Shown in pieces: positions 42,660 through 50,089 of a stretch of 51,984 nucleotides of DNA (the first letter of the stretch is position 1; every line of letters starts with the position of its first letter). A program made the translations under genes and the position numbers. The notes beneath the pieces are model-generated. The model made no database searches. It saw only the letters and a program-made list of their open reading frames with translations, and was not told where the DNA came from. This DNA comes from MGML01 sp964493985 (lineage in GTDB: Bacteria; Chloroflexota; Dehalococcoidia; Dehalococcoidales; UBA2162): assembly GCA_964493985.1 (NCBI GenBank), contig CAZBQL010000008.1, positions 1-51,984 on the forward strand, in the 5' to 3' direction.

Positions 42660-42852
42660 AATCACGAGTTGTTCAGCACGGATAATACAATCGGTGTGTG
42701 GTTGTTTTATCATGGCGAGCCATTTGCGTTCTGCAACACTTTTATTCAAGCATTAACGAAGTTGTACAGATTCTCGCTGACGACTTAGGCAAAACTTAGC
42801 TTGGCAGTTTGAAACTGATTGAGCCAATAGTCAAATATCAAGTATTTGTATA

Positions 42853-42894
42853 GATTGCCACGTCTCGGCTGTTGACACCGAGTCTCGCAATGAC
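42853..42894. repeat. REP-like imperfect palindrome
   Basis: GATTGCCACGTCTCGG...TCTCGCAATGAC, with ATTGC/GCAAT and CTCGG/CCGAG arms. This resembles the GATTGCCACG...CGCAATGAC dispersed palindromes common between genes in many bacterial genomes, including Dehalococcoidia. Only this copy was noticed in the window. Confidence 0.6.
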
Positions 42895-42912
42895 TGCTCT
42901 GGGATTTTTCTA

Positions 42913-43482
42913 CTACGCCTTGAGTTTCTTTACTAGGTGGGCGATGTTTTTGCCGAAGTTCCAGGCAGTCTGCATGCCTTCTTCGTCATCGTTCACTTCG
43001 CCTTTTTCGCGACCGAATGATATATTCCAGTAGGTCGAGCCAGGCATGTAAAAACCGAGTATATGGAACCAAAAAAGCAGCTGGGCATGGGTAAAATTCT
43101 GACCGGCGCGCCGGGCTACTACCAGCGGTCCACCGACTTTTCCGGCAAACACTCCACGTTGGCCACCAATATAGCCAATCCTGTCCATCAGAGACTTTAT
43201 CAGTGAGGTTGCCGAACCGTAATATACCGGCGACGCCAGTATTATCGCGTCCGCCGCTTTCAGTTTTTCGTATATCGGCATCAGGTCATCATCTATATGA
43301 CACCGTTCGTTATGTTCTGCCTTGCAGAACTGGCAACCGTCACAGTGGCGGATATCCATGCCTGCCAGCGTTAATAACTCTGTGTCCAGCCCTTCCTCGG
43401 CGATAGATTGAAGGGTATGTTTCGTAATGATTTCAGTATTTCCGTTTCTTCTCGGGCTTCCAACCACTCCTATGGCATTCAT
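42913..43482 (-). CDS. Iron-sulfur flavoprotein (NADPH-dependent FMN reductase family)
   Basis: A 189-residue flavodoxin-fold protein. N-terminal GVVGSPRRNGNTEII binds FMN phosphate. The compact cysteine motif CDGCQFCKAEHNERC (C-x2-C-x2-C-x7-C) is that of archaeal-type iron-sulfur flavoproteins, which carry one [4Fe-4S] cluster next to FMN and reduce O2 or peroxide or shuttle electrons in anaerobes. ASPVYYGSATSLIKSLMDRI is conserved. It follows nadD after 12 bases, probably the third gene of an obgE-nadD-isf operon. Confidence 0.9.
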   Translation of the reverse strand: MNAIGVVGSPRRNGNTEIITKHTLQSIAEEGLDTELLTLAGMDIRHCDGCQFCKAEHNERCHIDDDLMPIYEKLKAADAIILASPVYYGSATSLIKSLMDRIGYIGGQRGVFAGKVGGPLVVARRAGQNFTHAQLLFWFHILGFYMPGSTYWNISFGREKGEVNDDEEGMQTAWNFGKNIAHLVKKLKA

Positions 43483-43494
43483 ACTTCCTCCTGG

Positions 43495-44109
43495 TTACCT
43501 GTCGGTATTGTTTTTATACAGTCCTTTTTCGCGTATATATTGTTCTACCGGTATCGGGACAAGATGGCTGATCGATAGACCGGCAGCAACTCTTTTTCTG
43601 ATATCAGTCGCGCTTACGTCAGGCGCCGGGTCATCTAGTATAATCAGGCTTTCCGATATTCCCGGTATATCTTTCTCAAGTTTATCGATATCCGGGACTT
43701 CATAGCCCGGTCTTCGCACCGTTACCAGTCGGCACATCCTGATTATCCTGCCCGGTTCTTTCCATTGCGGTAAAGTTACCAGACTGTCAAGCCCGGTAAT
43801 GAAATATAGCTCAGACCCGTCGCCAAGCGACTGTTTTAGTGCAGCAATGGTATCAACCGTATAGGATATCCCCGCCCGGTCTATTTCAATCCCGGACAGT
43901 CTGAAGGCAGGATTACCGGCAACGGCAAGCTCCAGCATCTTCAACCGGTGTTCAACCGGAGTGATGACGGCATCTTCCTTCAAGGGTGTACGGGACGTCG
44001 GTATGAAAAGAATCTCATCCAGTTCAATGCGCCTAAGAGCTTCACCGGCTATCATCAAATGGGCATTATGGACGGGATCGAACGTTCCGCCAAGTATCCC
44101 TGTTTTCAT
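43495..44109 (-). CDS. nadD: Nicotinate-nucleotide adenylyltransferase
   Basis: A 204-residue enzyme that adenylates nicotinate mononucleotide in NAD synthesis. The nucleotidyl-transferase GGTFDPVHNAHLMIA motif with HxxH-like signature and the SATDIRKRVAAG motif are intact. It lies 23 bases after obgE, a very common pair. Confidence 0.96.
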   Translation of the reverse strand: MKTGILGGTFDPVHNAHLMIAGEALRRIELDEILFIPTSRTPLKEDAVITPVEHRLKMLELAVAGNPAFRLSGIEIDRAGISYTVDTIAALKQSLGDGSELYFITGLDSLVTLPQWKEPGRIIRMCRLVTVRRPGYEVPDIDKLEKDIPGISESLIILDDPAPDVSATDIRKRVAAGLSISHLVPIPVEQYIREKGLYKNNTDR

Positions 44110-44132
44110 CTATTTATACCTCGTATTACCGG

Positions 44133-45398
44133 TTACCATTCCCACTCGTAATCACCGCATCGTACTTTGTCACCGGGCTTGATTCCAGCCTTCTCAAGCG
44201 CCCTGGTGACGCCATACCTTGACATGGGACGCTGCAGTTGGCGGCGTACTTCGTCACTCGTCATATCCACGCCGGAAATTATCCTTTCGAGGTCGGGTGA
44301 GTTTACAACGTATATATCCCCGTCTTTCTTAATCGTAGCTTCCGTCTGTCTCGGCTGGGGACGGAACACCGCTGAAGGTACTTTTTTCCCCGCACGTATT
44401 CGTTTGCCGGATTTCTCCAGTAAATCTCTTGTTTCATCCACCAGGTATTGAATTCCCGCTCCTGTCTCCGCCGATATAAATAACACGGAAACACCGGCAT
44501 GTCCGAATTCTGTCTCGATATCATCCAGACGTTCTTTCATCCCCGGCAAATCTATCTTATTCACAGCGACTATCTGGGGTTTCCTGGCCAGTTCCGGATC
44601 ATACAGGTTAAGTTCGTTATTGACCCTTATCATATCTTCTACAGGTGTTTCGGAAGTACCATCAATAAGGTGAATCAACACCTTGGTCCGAACAATGTGT
44701 CTCAGGAAATCATGTCCCAGCCCTTTACCAAGGTGGGCGCCTTCTATCAGACCCGGTATTTCAGCTATTATGAATTCTTTCATTCCCGCTTCAACTACGC
44801 CAAGGACCGGTTCCAGCGTAGTAAAGGGGTAACCGGCGATTTTCGGGTGTGCAGCCGACACCTTTGACAGCAAGGTAGATTTACCTGCATTGGGGAAACC
44901 TATAATGCCGACATCCGCGATCAACCGCATCTCCAATACCAGAGTACGCTCCTCGCCCTTTTCACCTTTCTGGGCTATTCGCGGCGCCTGGTTCGTAGAC
45001 GTGGCGAAGTGGGTATTTCCCTGTCCACCTCTTCCACCCAGTGCAACTATTTCCTCCTGTCCCGGTTCTTCGCAATCGGCTATGAGCAGTTCTTCGGCGG
45101 TACCGCTGATTCCAAGAGCTATAGTTCCAACCGGCACAAGCAATACCAGGTCATTACCGCTCTTACCATGTTTCTTCTGCCCTTTGCCGTTCTCGCCTTT
45201 TTCAGCCTTATACAGCTTGTGCTGTCTATACATTTTCAGGTCGGTAATACCTGGGTCCGCTTTTATTACGATGTTACCCCCATCTCCACCATCACCACCA
45301 TCAGGTCCTCCAAAAGGAACATACTTCTCACGGCGAAAGCTTACCACGCCATCCCCGCCATCACCTGCTTTAACACTTATCTCAACCCTATCGTACAA
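44133..45398 (-). CDS. obgE: GTPase ObgE/CgtA
   Basis: A 421-residue ribosome-associated GTPase involved in 50S assembly and stress. The glycine-rich Obg fold (FGGPDGGDGGDGGNIVI) is followed by the G domain with GFPNAGKSTLLSKV (G1), EIPGLIEGAH (G3) and NKID (G4), and a C-terminal OCT-type domain (about 340-420). TTG at 45398 is the start, with a GGGG run about 10 bases upstream. Confidence 0.96.
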   Translation of the reverse strand: MYDRVEISVKAGDGGDGVVSFRREKYVPFGGPDGGDGGDGGNIVIKADPGITDLKMYRQHKLYKAEKGENGKGQKKHGKSGNDLVLLVPVGTIALGISGTAEELLIADCEEPGQEEIVALGGRGGQGNTHFATSTNQAPRIAQKGEKGEERTLVLEMRLIADVGIIGFPNAGKSTLLSKVSAAHPKIAGYPFTTLEPVLGVVEAGMKEFIIAEIPGLIEGAHLGKGLGHDFLRHIVRTKVLIHLIDGTSETPVEDMIRVNNELNLYDPELARKPQIVAVNKIDLPGMKERLDDIETEFGHAGVSVLFISAETGAGIQYLVDETRDLLEKSGKRIRAGKKVPSAVFRPQPRQTEATIKKDGDIYVVNSPDLERIISGVDMTSDEVRRQLQRPMSRYGVTRALEKAGIKPGDKVRCGDYEWEW

Positions 45399-45605
45399 TT
45401 ATTATTACCCCTTTAAATATCAGGTATTCTTTATATTGTTTAAGGATTATTATTACTAATAGTAGCACGAAATCAGCGAGTGTAAAATTAAGCATGCTCT
45501 TATTCAAATTAACTTGTTTTAAGAGTGGATAGATAAGAGGTTATCAAACACCAGTAGGTTTTATTAAAAATATTAAGGAAATATGAAAAAAATCAGGGCA
45601 GGTGT

Positions 45606-46964
45606 TTAAACCCGATTCCCGGTTGCTGAGTGGATTTCCTGCTGGATATCGAATACTTTCCGCTTGAGTGACGGATCGTTATTGATATCGTCGGCTATTT
45701 TTTGATAAGCATGACTTACCGTTGCAGGTGTCCTTCCACCGAGCTCCTTGCCGATTGCGGAAAGAGAGCAATCGGTTTCCTGGCGAATGAGGTACATTGC
45801 GACCTGACGGGCAAGCGCTGTCATCTCGTCTCTTTTACGGCCCTTGAGGTCGGAAGGGGTAAGTTGAAAACTGTCGACAACGGCTTCCATTATAAGCTGG
45901 GGAGTAGCCGGAGTTGAAGGGAGAGTATTACTGGAGATATCTTTAAGAGCCTGGATAGCCAGTTCCGGGGTAATCATTTCCCGTATCAGCCTGGAATAGG
46001 CAACCACCCGGTTCAAAGAACCCTCGAGAGCCCGGATACTCTGCTTAATCTGGAGAGCTATCGTCTCCAGTACCTCGTTTGATAATTCCAGGTCTTTCTG
46101 GGATACTTTAGCGCGCAGAACAGCCAGACGGGTATCGAAGTCCGGTTGCTGGATATCCGTTACCAGACCGCCTTCGAACCTGGATCGAAGTCTTTTCTGA
46201 AGTGACGGCAGTAAACGGGGAGGCTGGTCACAGGTAATTGCTATCTGGTGGTCGGCCGAATGTAATTCATCGAAAGTATGAAAGAAATTTTCCTCGGTCT
46301 GGTTTTTTCCACTGAAGAACTGGACGTCATCGAGGAGGAGCATGTCGACACTCCGGTAGCGGTTTCTGAATTCTTCGGTCTTTTTCTCTTTGAAAGCTCG
46401 CATAAGCTGGTTGGTATACTCTTCTGCCCGGACGTAGAGAACTTTAAGTTTGTTTTCAAGAGCTTTATGTCCGATGGCGTGAAGCAGGTGGGTTTTACCA
46501 AGTCCTGATCCTCCGTATATGAACAGGGGATTATAACTGGTGCCGGGACTCTGAGCTACTGTCAGTGCGGCAGTAAATGCGAGCTGGTTGCTGACACCTG
46601 TGATAAATGTATCAAAGGTATATCTTGGATTAAAGAGTGGCAGACTTCCCTGCTGGGCGACGACAGCCTTGCTGCGGGATTTAGAAATCGGCTGAAGGCT
46701 TCCATGGTTGCCGTTTACCCTGAAATGTACCTGGACTTCATCCCTTGTGATACCTCTAAGTACTTTCTCAATGAGGGAGCGCTGGTTCCTCTCCAGGTAT
46801 TCCGAAACAAACGTATTAGGTACGCCGACCACGAATTTGTCCTTTTCATACCCGATGCCGTGCGTTTTCGATAACCAGGTGCGGTAGTTTGGTTTGTTAA
46901 CGTGTACCTGTAACTCACCTAATGCAGCTTCCCATACCTGCTGCGCGGATCCGGATTCAGTCAA
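45606..46964 (-). CDS. dnaA: Chromosomal replication initiator DnaA
   Basis: A 452-residue AAA+ initiator. Domain I (VWEAALGELQVHVNKPNYRTW), a short domain II, domain III with Walker A YGGSGLGKTHLLHAIG and Walker B MLLLDDVQFFSGK, and domain IV with the DnaA-box helix (GKELGGRTPATVSHAYQKI in place of the usual GRDHSTV). The start is TTG at 46964, with GGGAG six bases upstream; a longer frame from TTG at 46991 is less likely. It faces away from fmt. Confidence 0.97.
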   Translation of the reverse strand: MTESGSAQQVWEAALGELQVHVNKPNYRTWLSKTHGIGYEKDKFVVGVPNTFVSEYLERNQRSLIEKVLRGITRDEVQVHFRVNGNHGSLQPISKSRSKAVVAQQGSLPLFNPRYTFDTFITGVSNQLAFTAALTVAQSPGTSYNPLFIYGGSGLGKTHLLHAIGHKALENKLKVLYVRAEEYTNQLMRAFKEKKTEEFRNRYRSVDMLLLDDVQFFSGKNQTEENFFHTFDELHSADHQIAITCDQPPRLLPSLQKRLRSRFEGGLVTDIQQPDFDTRLAVLRAKVSQKDLELSNEVLETIALQIKQSIRALEGSLNRVVAYSRLIREMITPELAIQALKDISSNTLPSTPATPQLIMEAVVDSFQLTPSDLKGRKRDEMTALARQVAMYLIRQETDCSLSAIGKELGGRTPATVSHAYQKIADDINNDPSLKRKVFDIQQEIHSATGNRV

Positions 46965-46981
46965 ATTCTTCTCCCTCTCTC

Positions 46982-46990
46982 TTAACCACA
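46982..46990. promoter_or_regulatory. Possible DnaA box
   Basis: TTAACCACA, eight of nine to the TTATCCACA consensus, located 18 bp upstream of the dnaA start. A second, weaker site TTATCTACG (47040-47048) differs at two positions. These may serve dnaA autoregulation or be part of an origin, but no cluster is present. Confidence 0.35.
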
Positions 46991-47048
46991 AGAGCTGGCC
47001 TAGTATTTCTCCCTGGCGGGAGGGGTGGTAAAATGCCTCTTATCTACG

Positions 47049-47075
47049 GGTTACTTTGTTGCGGAAACAGTAACC
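47049..47075. promoter_or_regulatory. Dyad at the predicted dnaA start site
   Basis: Perfect 7-bp arms GGTTACT (47049-47055) and AGTAACC (47069-47075), 13-bp spacer. It lies immediately downstream of the minus-strand -10 at 47076-47081, so a bound factor there would block dnaA transcription. Role inferred. Confidence 0.35.
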
Positions 47076-47106
47076 ATCATACCAAAACAAGGTCTTTGGA
47101 TGGCAA
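47076..47106 (-). promoter_or_regulatory. Possible dnaA promoter
   Basis: Minus strand TTGCCA (47101-47106), 19-bp spacer, TATGAT (47076-47081) preceded by TGG (extended -10). The spacer is long, so the extended -10 would be the main feature. Leader of about 105 bases. Confidence 0.45.
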
Positions 47107-47215
47107 CCGTTTTAATGGTTGTTGATGGCGATTTCTGGTTCTTACAAGCCCTTTGAAAGTCCGTCAGACTTCTTTTTTTAAGGTTTTTCCAGCGGATAGC
47201 CGTAATTCAATTTTG

Positions 47216-47244
47216 TTGTTATTAAAAATTTTCAATGCTACAAT
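47216..47244 (+). promoter_or_regulatory. fmt promoter
   Basis: TTGTTA (47216-47221), 17-bp spacer, TACAAT (47239-47244) preceded by TGC (extended -10). Start near 47251; the leader of about a dozen bases contains GGGAG (47252-47256), six bases before the TTG start at 47263. Confidence 0.75.
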
Positions 47245-47262
47245 TACTGGCGGGAGACGGTA

Positions 47263-48204
47263 TTGAATATTGTATTTATGGGCACCCCGTGGTTCGCTGT
47301 TCCAACGCTGGAATATATCCTGCTTAACGGATATGATATCGCGGCTGTTTATACCCAGCCGGACAGAGAATCCGGTAGAGGAAGATCCGTCGTTGCTACT
47401 CCTGTTAAAAAGAAGGCAATGGAGTACGGTCTGCCTGTGGAGCAGCCGGATAATTTCAGGGAAGAATCTATAATAGAACGGCTGGTGGCCTATAAACCGG
47501 ACTACATCCTGATATATTCTTACGGACAGATATTACCGCAGACGGTAATCGAAATTCCATCCCGTGACTGCCTGGCCATTCATCCTTCTTTACTCCCGAG
47601 ACACCGTGGCGCGGCGCCGGTCGTCTCGGCAATTCTTTCGGGGGATGAGTTCACAGGTACTACTTTGATGCGAGTCGCTCTGAAAGTCGATTCAGGCGAT
47701 ATCCTCGGGCAGGTACAGATACCCATAACGGACTATGATACTACGGGAATACTAACGGGGAAACTTGCCCTGGTATCAGTGCAGATGGTACTGGACGTGC
47801 TGCCCCGCCTGGTGAAGAACGAGATAGTACCCAGGCAGCAGGACCACTCAATATCAAGTTATTTCGGCCAGATGAGTAAACAGAACGGAGAAATCGACTG
47901 GAAAATGCCGGTGGTCGACATCTGGCGACGGGTGCGCGCCTATAATCCCTGGCCGGGCTGCTACACCAGGTGGAATGGGAAACAGTTGAAAATCCTGAAA
48001 GCCGAACCTGTGATCGTTGAAGAGGATACGCCCCCGGGCAAAGTCGTTAAACTATCGAATAAACACGTTCTGGGGATAGGTACCGGCGACGGAGTTCTGG
48101 CGGTTTCCGAAGTCCAGCTTGAAGGTAAAAAGGCTGTGCCGGCGAAGGATTTCATTCAGGGACAGAGAGAGTTTGTCGGATCCGTGCTTCCGACTGATTC
48201 ATGA
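47263..48204 (+). CDS. fmt: Methionyl-tRNA formyltransferase
   Basis: A 313-residue enzyme that formylates initiator Met-tRNA. N-terminal VFMGTPWFAVPTLEYIL, the folate-binding SLLPRHRGAAPV and the Asp in VDSGDIL are typical, and the C-terminal OB-like domain is present (VRAYNPWPGCYTRWNGKQLK). The catalytic motif that normally reads N-x-H-x-S is CLAIHPSLLP here: the Asn is replaced by Ala, while His is kept. That Asn is part of the formyl-transfer triad, so activity may be reduced or the chemistry altered. TTG start at 47263. Heads an fmt-kinase-mazG run. Confidence 0.93.
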   Translation: MNIVFMGTPWFAVPTLEYILLNGYDIAAVYTQPDRESGRGRSVVATPVKKKAMEYGLPVEQPDNFREESIIERLVAYKPDYILIYSYGQILPQTVIEIPSRDCLAIHPSLLPRHRGAAPVVSAILSGDEFTGTTLMRVALKVDSGDILGQVQIPITDYDTTGILTGKLALVSVQMVLDVLPRLVKNEIVPRQQDHSISSYFGQMSKQNGEIDWKMPVVDIWRRVRAYNPWPGCYTRWNGKQLKILKAEPVIVEEDTPPGKVVKLSNKHVLGIGTGDGVLAVSEVQLEGKKAVPAKDFIQGQREFVGSVLPTDS

Positions 48205-48218
48205 GATAGAGTAATAAA

Positions 48219-49148
48219 ATGTCTATCGAGAAAATCCTTTCGCGAAAAGAGGTATCTGACTTCCTGGAGAAAAACAGCTGGCAACCAGTCGATATCGTCA
48301 CCCACGGAGCAACAAGCGACATTCTCATTATCGAGAAAAATCACGAAAAATTAGCACTCAAATTAGCCAGGGAAAAGGCTAGAGAGATTGTATTAAGAGA
48401 ACACAGGGTATTAACGTATCTGAATACAACCGAGCCGGAATCGAATGTACCCGAAGTGAGTGGATGGCTGGAAGAAATCGACGGTTTTCTGATGGAGTAT
48501 TTACTATCCCCGACGCCCGAGATGAAACAGCCGGAAACCTGGTGTATTGAACTCGCCCGGGCACTCCGCGGGATTCATAATATTAAACTCCCCGAAATCG
48601 AAGGGATACCGGACGACCGGCCTGATATACACCTGACAGTGAGTAAGAGGTTCGCTGATCATTGCGCTGTCATCCATAGAGGAAATGAATACTGGAAAAA
48701 TCTGCCCAATGAATACGTACCGGTACTGGAGATGGTACGCAGCCATTACGGTACCTATATTGCCTTGATCCCCGATGTTGAGAAAGCTTTGGCGAACATC
48801 CGGCCGGCTTTAACGCACGGCGATCTGGCGGGTGATAATATCATGTCAAGGTCTGACGGGATCCCGGTGTTCGTTGACTGGGGAGAGGTACGAATCAGCT
48901 CGGGAATGCTAGATCTTGCCTGCCTGTTGACATTCATGGACTGGTCTGAGGAAACGACAGAACGCTTTCTGGTGGAGTATTACGGTCGTGAGGGACTAGA
49001 GGAAGTATTGCCCGGTATCCAGGTAGTCCGGAGATTTTACCGGTATCTGACCTGTGTAAGCTGCCTGTGGTGGCTTATTCAACCCGAAGAAGAGAAGCTT
49101 GATACCGTGGGCAGGGCGTTCTTTGAGCGGATAATTACCAAATTATAA
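48219..49148 (+). CDS. APH-family kinase (phosphotransferase fold)
   Basis: A 309-residue aminoglycoside-phosphotransferase-like kinase. The catalytic loop is LTHGDLAGDNIM (HGD...N) near residue 205 and the metal site VDWGEVRISSGMLDLA near 222. The N-lobe has a Lys in LALKLAREK and an EHRVLTYL helix. Such kinases phosphorylate small substrates (choline, thiamine, homoserine, antibiotics); nothing singles out one here. Fourteen bases after fmt, so probably co-transcribed; resistance is not implied. Confidence 0.85.
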   Translation: MSIEKILSRKEVSDFLEKNSWQPVDIVTHGATSDILIIEKNHEKLALKLAREKAREIVLREHRVLTYLNTTEPESNVPEVSGWLEEIDGFLMEYLLSPTPEMKQPETWCIELARALRGIHNIKLPEIEGIPDDRPDIHLTVSKRFADHCAVIHRGNEYWKNLPNEYVPVLEMVRSHYGTYIALIPDVEKALANIRPALTHGDLAGDNIMSRSDGIPVFVDWGEVRISSGMLDLACLLTFMDWSEETTERFLVEYYGREGLEEVLPGIQVVRRFYRYLTCVSCLWWLIQPEEEKLDTVGRAFFERIITKL

Positions 49149-49220
49149 ATTATAATGGTATTTAAGTATTAATTGCCTCCCCGCGATAAGGTCTGTATAA
49201 TCACTACTGAGGAGATACTG

Positions 49221-50009
49221 TTGTCCGAATACGAAAACCTTGACCGTTTCGAGACGCTGGTTGAGATCATCGCCCGGTTGCGTGCGCCCGACGGCTGTCC
49301 CTGGGACAGGAAGCAGACCCACTCGTCACTGAGGGAGTACCTTCTCGAGGAGTGCTATGAAGCCCTGGAAGCGCTGGACGAGGGCGATACGGAGAAGCTG
49401 AAGGGAGAACTCGGTGATATCCTCCTCCAGATAATGTTGCACGCCCAAATAGCCGCCGAAACCGGAGAGTTCGATATCGGCGACGTGATAAAAGGAATTA
49501 ATGAGAAGTTGATATACCGGCATCCGCACGTGTTCGGTTCGACCGAGGTTAGCAGCGCTGAAGAAGTTTCCCATAACTGGGAAAAATTAAAGAGCAAGGA
49601 GAGGGGCGAGGACACATCGATGCTGGAGAGTGTACCGAAGCATATGCCTGCCCTGAGTTATGCCTATGAGATTTCACGAAGAGCTGTTAATGTCGGTTTT
49701 GAATGGCGTAACATGGAAGGCGTAATCGATAAGGTAGTCGAAGAGATCAGAGAGATTAAAGACTCTGCAGACGGCGAGGAAAAAGAAGGAGAGTTCGGAG
49801 ACCTGTTATTTACTATAGTGAATATCGCTCGCTGGGAAGGCATAGATCCCGAGACGGCTCTTCGTGGTGCGAATAATAAGTTTTTCCGCCGTTTTGCCTG
49901 TATGGAAGACCTTTGCCGGCAACGGAACCTGGTGTTTGTAGATCTGTCTTTCGATGCAAAAAACGCCCTCTGGGAAGAAGCCAAGGAGATAGTCAGGAAA
50001 GAAAATTAA
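49221..50009 (+). CDS. mazG: Nucleoside triphosphate pyrophosphohydrolase MazG
   Basis: A 262-residue house-cleaning enzyme that hydrolyses NTPs to NMP and PPi. Two MazG domains: the N-terminal ARLRAPDGCPWDRKQTHSSL and LLEECYEALEAL...ELGDILLQIMLHA with the metal-binding Glu/Asp set, and a second, EIREIKD...FGDLLFTIVNIARW. I start at TTG 49221 because TGAGGAG lies six bases upstream and the N-terminus then fits the family; a longer frame from 49173 is unlikely. A hairpin overlaps its stop. Confidence 0.95.
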   Translation: MSEYENLDRFETLVEIIARLRAPDGCPWDRKQTHSSLREYLLEECYEALEALDEGDTEKLKGELGDILLQIMLHAQIAAETGEFDIGDVIKGINEKLIYRHPHVFGSTEVSSAEEVSHNWEKLKSKERGEDTSMLESVPKHMPALSYAYEISRRAVNVGFEWRNMEGVIDKVVEEIREIKDSADGEEKEGEFGDLLFTIVNIARWEGIDPETALRGANNKFFRRFACMEDLCRQRNLVFVDLSFDAKNALWEEAKEIVRKEN

Positions 50010-50041
50010 GACTGCAGGATATCAGAATACCCTGCAGTCTT
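50008..50041 (+). terminator. Terminator-like hairpin after mazG
   Basis: Eleven-bp stem AAGACTGCAGG (50008-50018) with CCTGCAGTCTT (50031-50041), 12-nt loop, overlapping the mazG TAA. The T-run is short (TTAT), so termination may be partial. It also lies 3' of the convergent oxidoreductase gene. Confidence 0.6.
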
Positions 50042-50089
50042 ATAGCTTGGGCAAGCGTTGCCAGTGTGTTATTACCACTAACCAGGAAA

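Noticed and set aside
42660..42790. A small gene or pseudogene after the phosphatase-like gene
   Set aside because: Short frames are interrupted by stops and show no recognisable domain, so no gene is called.
45399..45605. AT-rich interval downstream of dnaA as the replication origin
   Set aside because: No DnaA box closer than six of nine positions was found; the interval more simply holds the obgE promoter.
48219..49148. Aminoglycoside resistance gene
   Set aside because: The APH fold is shared by many metabolic kinases, and the gene sits in a housekeeping fmt-mazG run; fold alone does not show resistance.
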